NCBI GenBank assembly: GCA_937872165.1
Contig: CALMOR010000104.1
Location: 1 to 6,404 of the forward strand
DNA: 6,404 nt
Reading direction: 5' to 3'
DNA from: an uncultured Burkholderiales bacterium
Lineage (GTDB): Bacteria; Pseudomonadota; Gammaproteobacteria; Burkholderiales; Burkholderiaceae_D
The position numbers and the translations under genes are program-made. Positions 5,802 to 6,404 of this stretch are shown here, piece by piece (the first letter of the stretch is position 1; each line of letters starts with the position of its first letter). The notes under the pieces were generated by a model, which made no database searches, was not told the DNA's origin, and saw only the letters and a list, made by a program, of their open reading frames with translations.

Positions 5802-6404
5802 TCAGTTCACGACGGGCTCGACGACCGGTTCGCCGACGGGCTTGACGACGGGCTTGAGTAGCGCCGCATGACGCGAGTCGCGGCGCATCCGCTTCTCTTC
5901 CTTCCGCTTCAGGTACCAGTGGTGCGCGCCGTCGAGATAGAGATAGATGACCGGCGTCGTGAACAGCGTCAGCGCCTGCGACAGCAGCAGGCCGCCGACC
6001 ATCGCGTACCCGAGCGGACGGCGCAGCTCGGAACCGGCGCCGTGCCCGAGCATCAGCGGCAGGCCGCTGATCAATGCGCACATCGTCGTCATCATGATCG
6101 GCCGGAAGCGCAGCAGGCAGGCCTCGTAGATCGCGTCGCGCGACGACAGGTTGCGCTCGCGTTCGGCGCTCAACGCGAAGTCGATCATCATGATGCCGTT
6201 CTTCTTGACGATGCCGATCAGAAGGATGATGCCGATCAGCGCGATCACGGTCAGTTCGTAGCCGCCCGCCATCAGGATGAGCAGCGCTCCGAGTCCCGCC
6301 GACGGCAACGTCGAGAGGATGGTGAGCGGGTGGATGTAGCTCTCGTACAGCAGGCCGAGCACGATGTACACGGCGACGAGCGCCGCCGCGATCAGCAGCG
6401 GCTG
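5802..6404 (-). CDS. RND efflux transporter, MdtB/MdtC-like (HAE1 type), C-terminal end only
   Basis: The last 200 residues of a proton-driven inner-membrane RND pump, which as a whole is usually about 1,030-1,070 residues and works with a membrane-fusion protein and an outer-membrane channel. The frame is open to the window edge, and the GTG at 6371 is an internal valine codon, not a start. Visible segments are YIVLGLLYESYIHPLTILSTLP, LTVIALIGIILLIGIVKKNGIMMIDFAL, RPIMMTTMCALISGLPLML and the final helix GGLLLSQALTLFTTPVIYLYLD. The lysine before Asn69 and Arg101 fall where the AcrB proton-relay residues K940 and R971 lie. Wording such as TLPSAG.GALL and KKN.IMM.DFAL is typical of MdtB/MdtC, not of the CusA/CzcA metal exporters. 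A basic cytoplasmic tail ends in a four-unit K/E-P-V repeat. Confidence 0.93.
   Translation of the reverse strand, partial: QPLLIAAALVAVYIVLGLLYESYIHPLTILSTLPSAGLGALLILMAGGYELTVIALIGIILLIGIVKKNGIMMIDFALSAERERNLSSRDAIYEACLLRFRPIMMTTMCALISGLPLMLGHGAGSELRRPLGYAMVGGLLLSQALTLFTTPVIYLYLDGAHHWYLKRKEEKRMRRDSRHAALLKPVVKPVGEPVVEPVVN
5811..5858 (-). repeat. Four tandem 12-base units encoding a K/E-P-V tail
   Basis: Plus-strand units at 5811-5822 (GACGGGCTCGAC), 5823-5834 (GACCGGTTCGCC), 5835-5846 (GACGGGCTTGAC) and 5847-5858 (GACGGGCTTGAG) are head-to-tail copies; three are nearly identical and one has diverged. Read on the minus strand they encode LKPV, VKPV, GEPV and VEPV, immediately before the last two residues (VN) of the RND transporter. 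The 12-base period keeps frame, so copy number could change without breaking the gene. Confidence 0.8.

Noticed and set aside
5157..5861. Plus-strand open frame opposite the response regulator (234 codons)
   Set aside because: Mirror frame of a complete OmpR-type regulator, with no recognisable motif.
5088..6081. Upstream extension of the kinase frame on the minus strand through the regulator and RND genes
   Set aside because: The kinase begins at 5091 with a membrane helix and overlaps the regulator stop as ATGA. Upstream sequence in that frame is Arg-rich nonsense overlapping real genes.
1..6404. Search for CRISPR arrays, tRNA/rRNA genes, insertion sequences, prophage or att sites
   Set aside because: No spaced direct repeats, cloverleaf-like segments, transposase motifs or terminal inverted repeats were seen. 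The gene content is ordinary chromosomal.

Overview
The window is about 6.4 kb of high-GC DNA with strong G/C bias at third codon positions. Gene content points to a betaproteobacterium, probably Burkholderiales-like. That placement is inferred from recognisable protein families and gene order, not from a database search.

Plus strand, about 1-3387: a tight cluster whose core is the holB-pilZ-tatD order known from type IV pilus-bearing proteobacteria. In order it holds the 3' part of holB (clamp-loader delta' subunit), pilZ (type IV pilus biogenesis), a GNAT-family acetyltransferase, a TatD-family metal-dependent hydrolase and an exported ankyrin-repeat protein. Genes overlap or nearly touch: holB/pilZ share ATGAGTGA, tatD/ankyrin share GTGA, and the GNAT-tatD gap is 17 bases. 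This suggests one transcript with translational coupling. No promoter is visible, and the operon begins upstream of the window.

3388-3690: a convergent intergenic region. It holds a short GC-rich hairpin at the ankyrin stop codon and a possible small membrane-protein ORF of 35 to 83 codons, ending 19 bases before the opposing gene's stop.

Minus strand, 6404-3691: an operon read right to left. It holds the 3' end of an RND inner-membrane efflux transporter (MdtB/MdtC-like, HAE1 type), an OmpR/CusR-type response regulator and a CusS-type sensor histidine kinase. The regulator starts 6 bases after the transporter stop, and kinase and regulator overlap by 4 bases (ATGA). The two-component system most likely controls the efflux pump. 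Its closest recognisable relatives are heavy-metal sensors, but the pump resembles multidrug RND proteins and the sensor loop lacks the Met/His-rich cluster of CusS.

No tRNA, rRNA, CRISPR array, insertion sequence or phage gene was seen. Nothing here clearly amounts to a new biological system. The points most worth checking are the regulator/pump family mismatch, a four-copy 12-base coding repeat at the RND C-terminus, the GNAT gene between pilZ and tatD, the exported ankyrin protein and the small ORF in the convergent gap.
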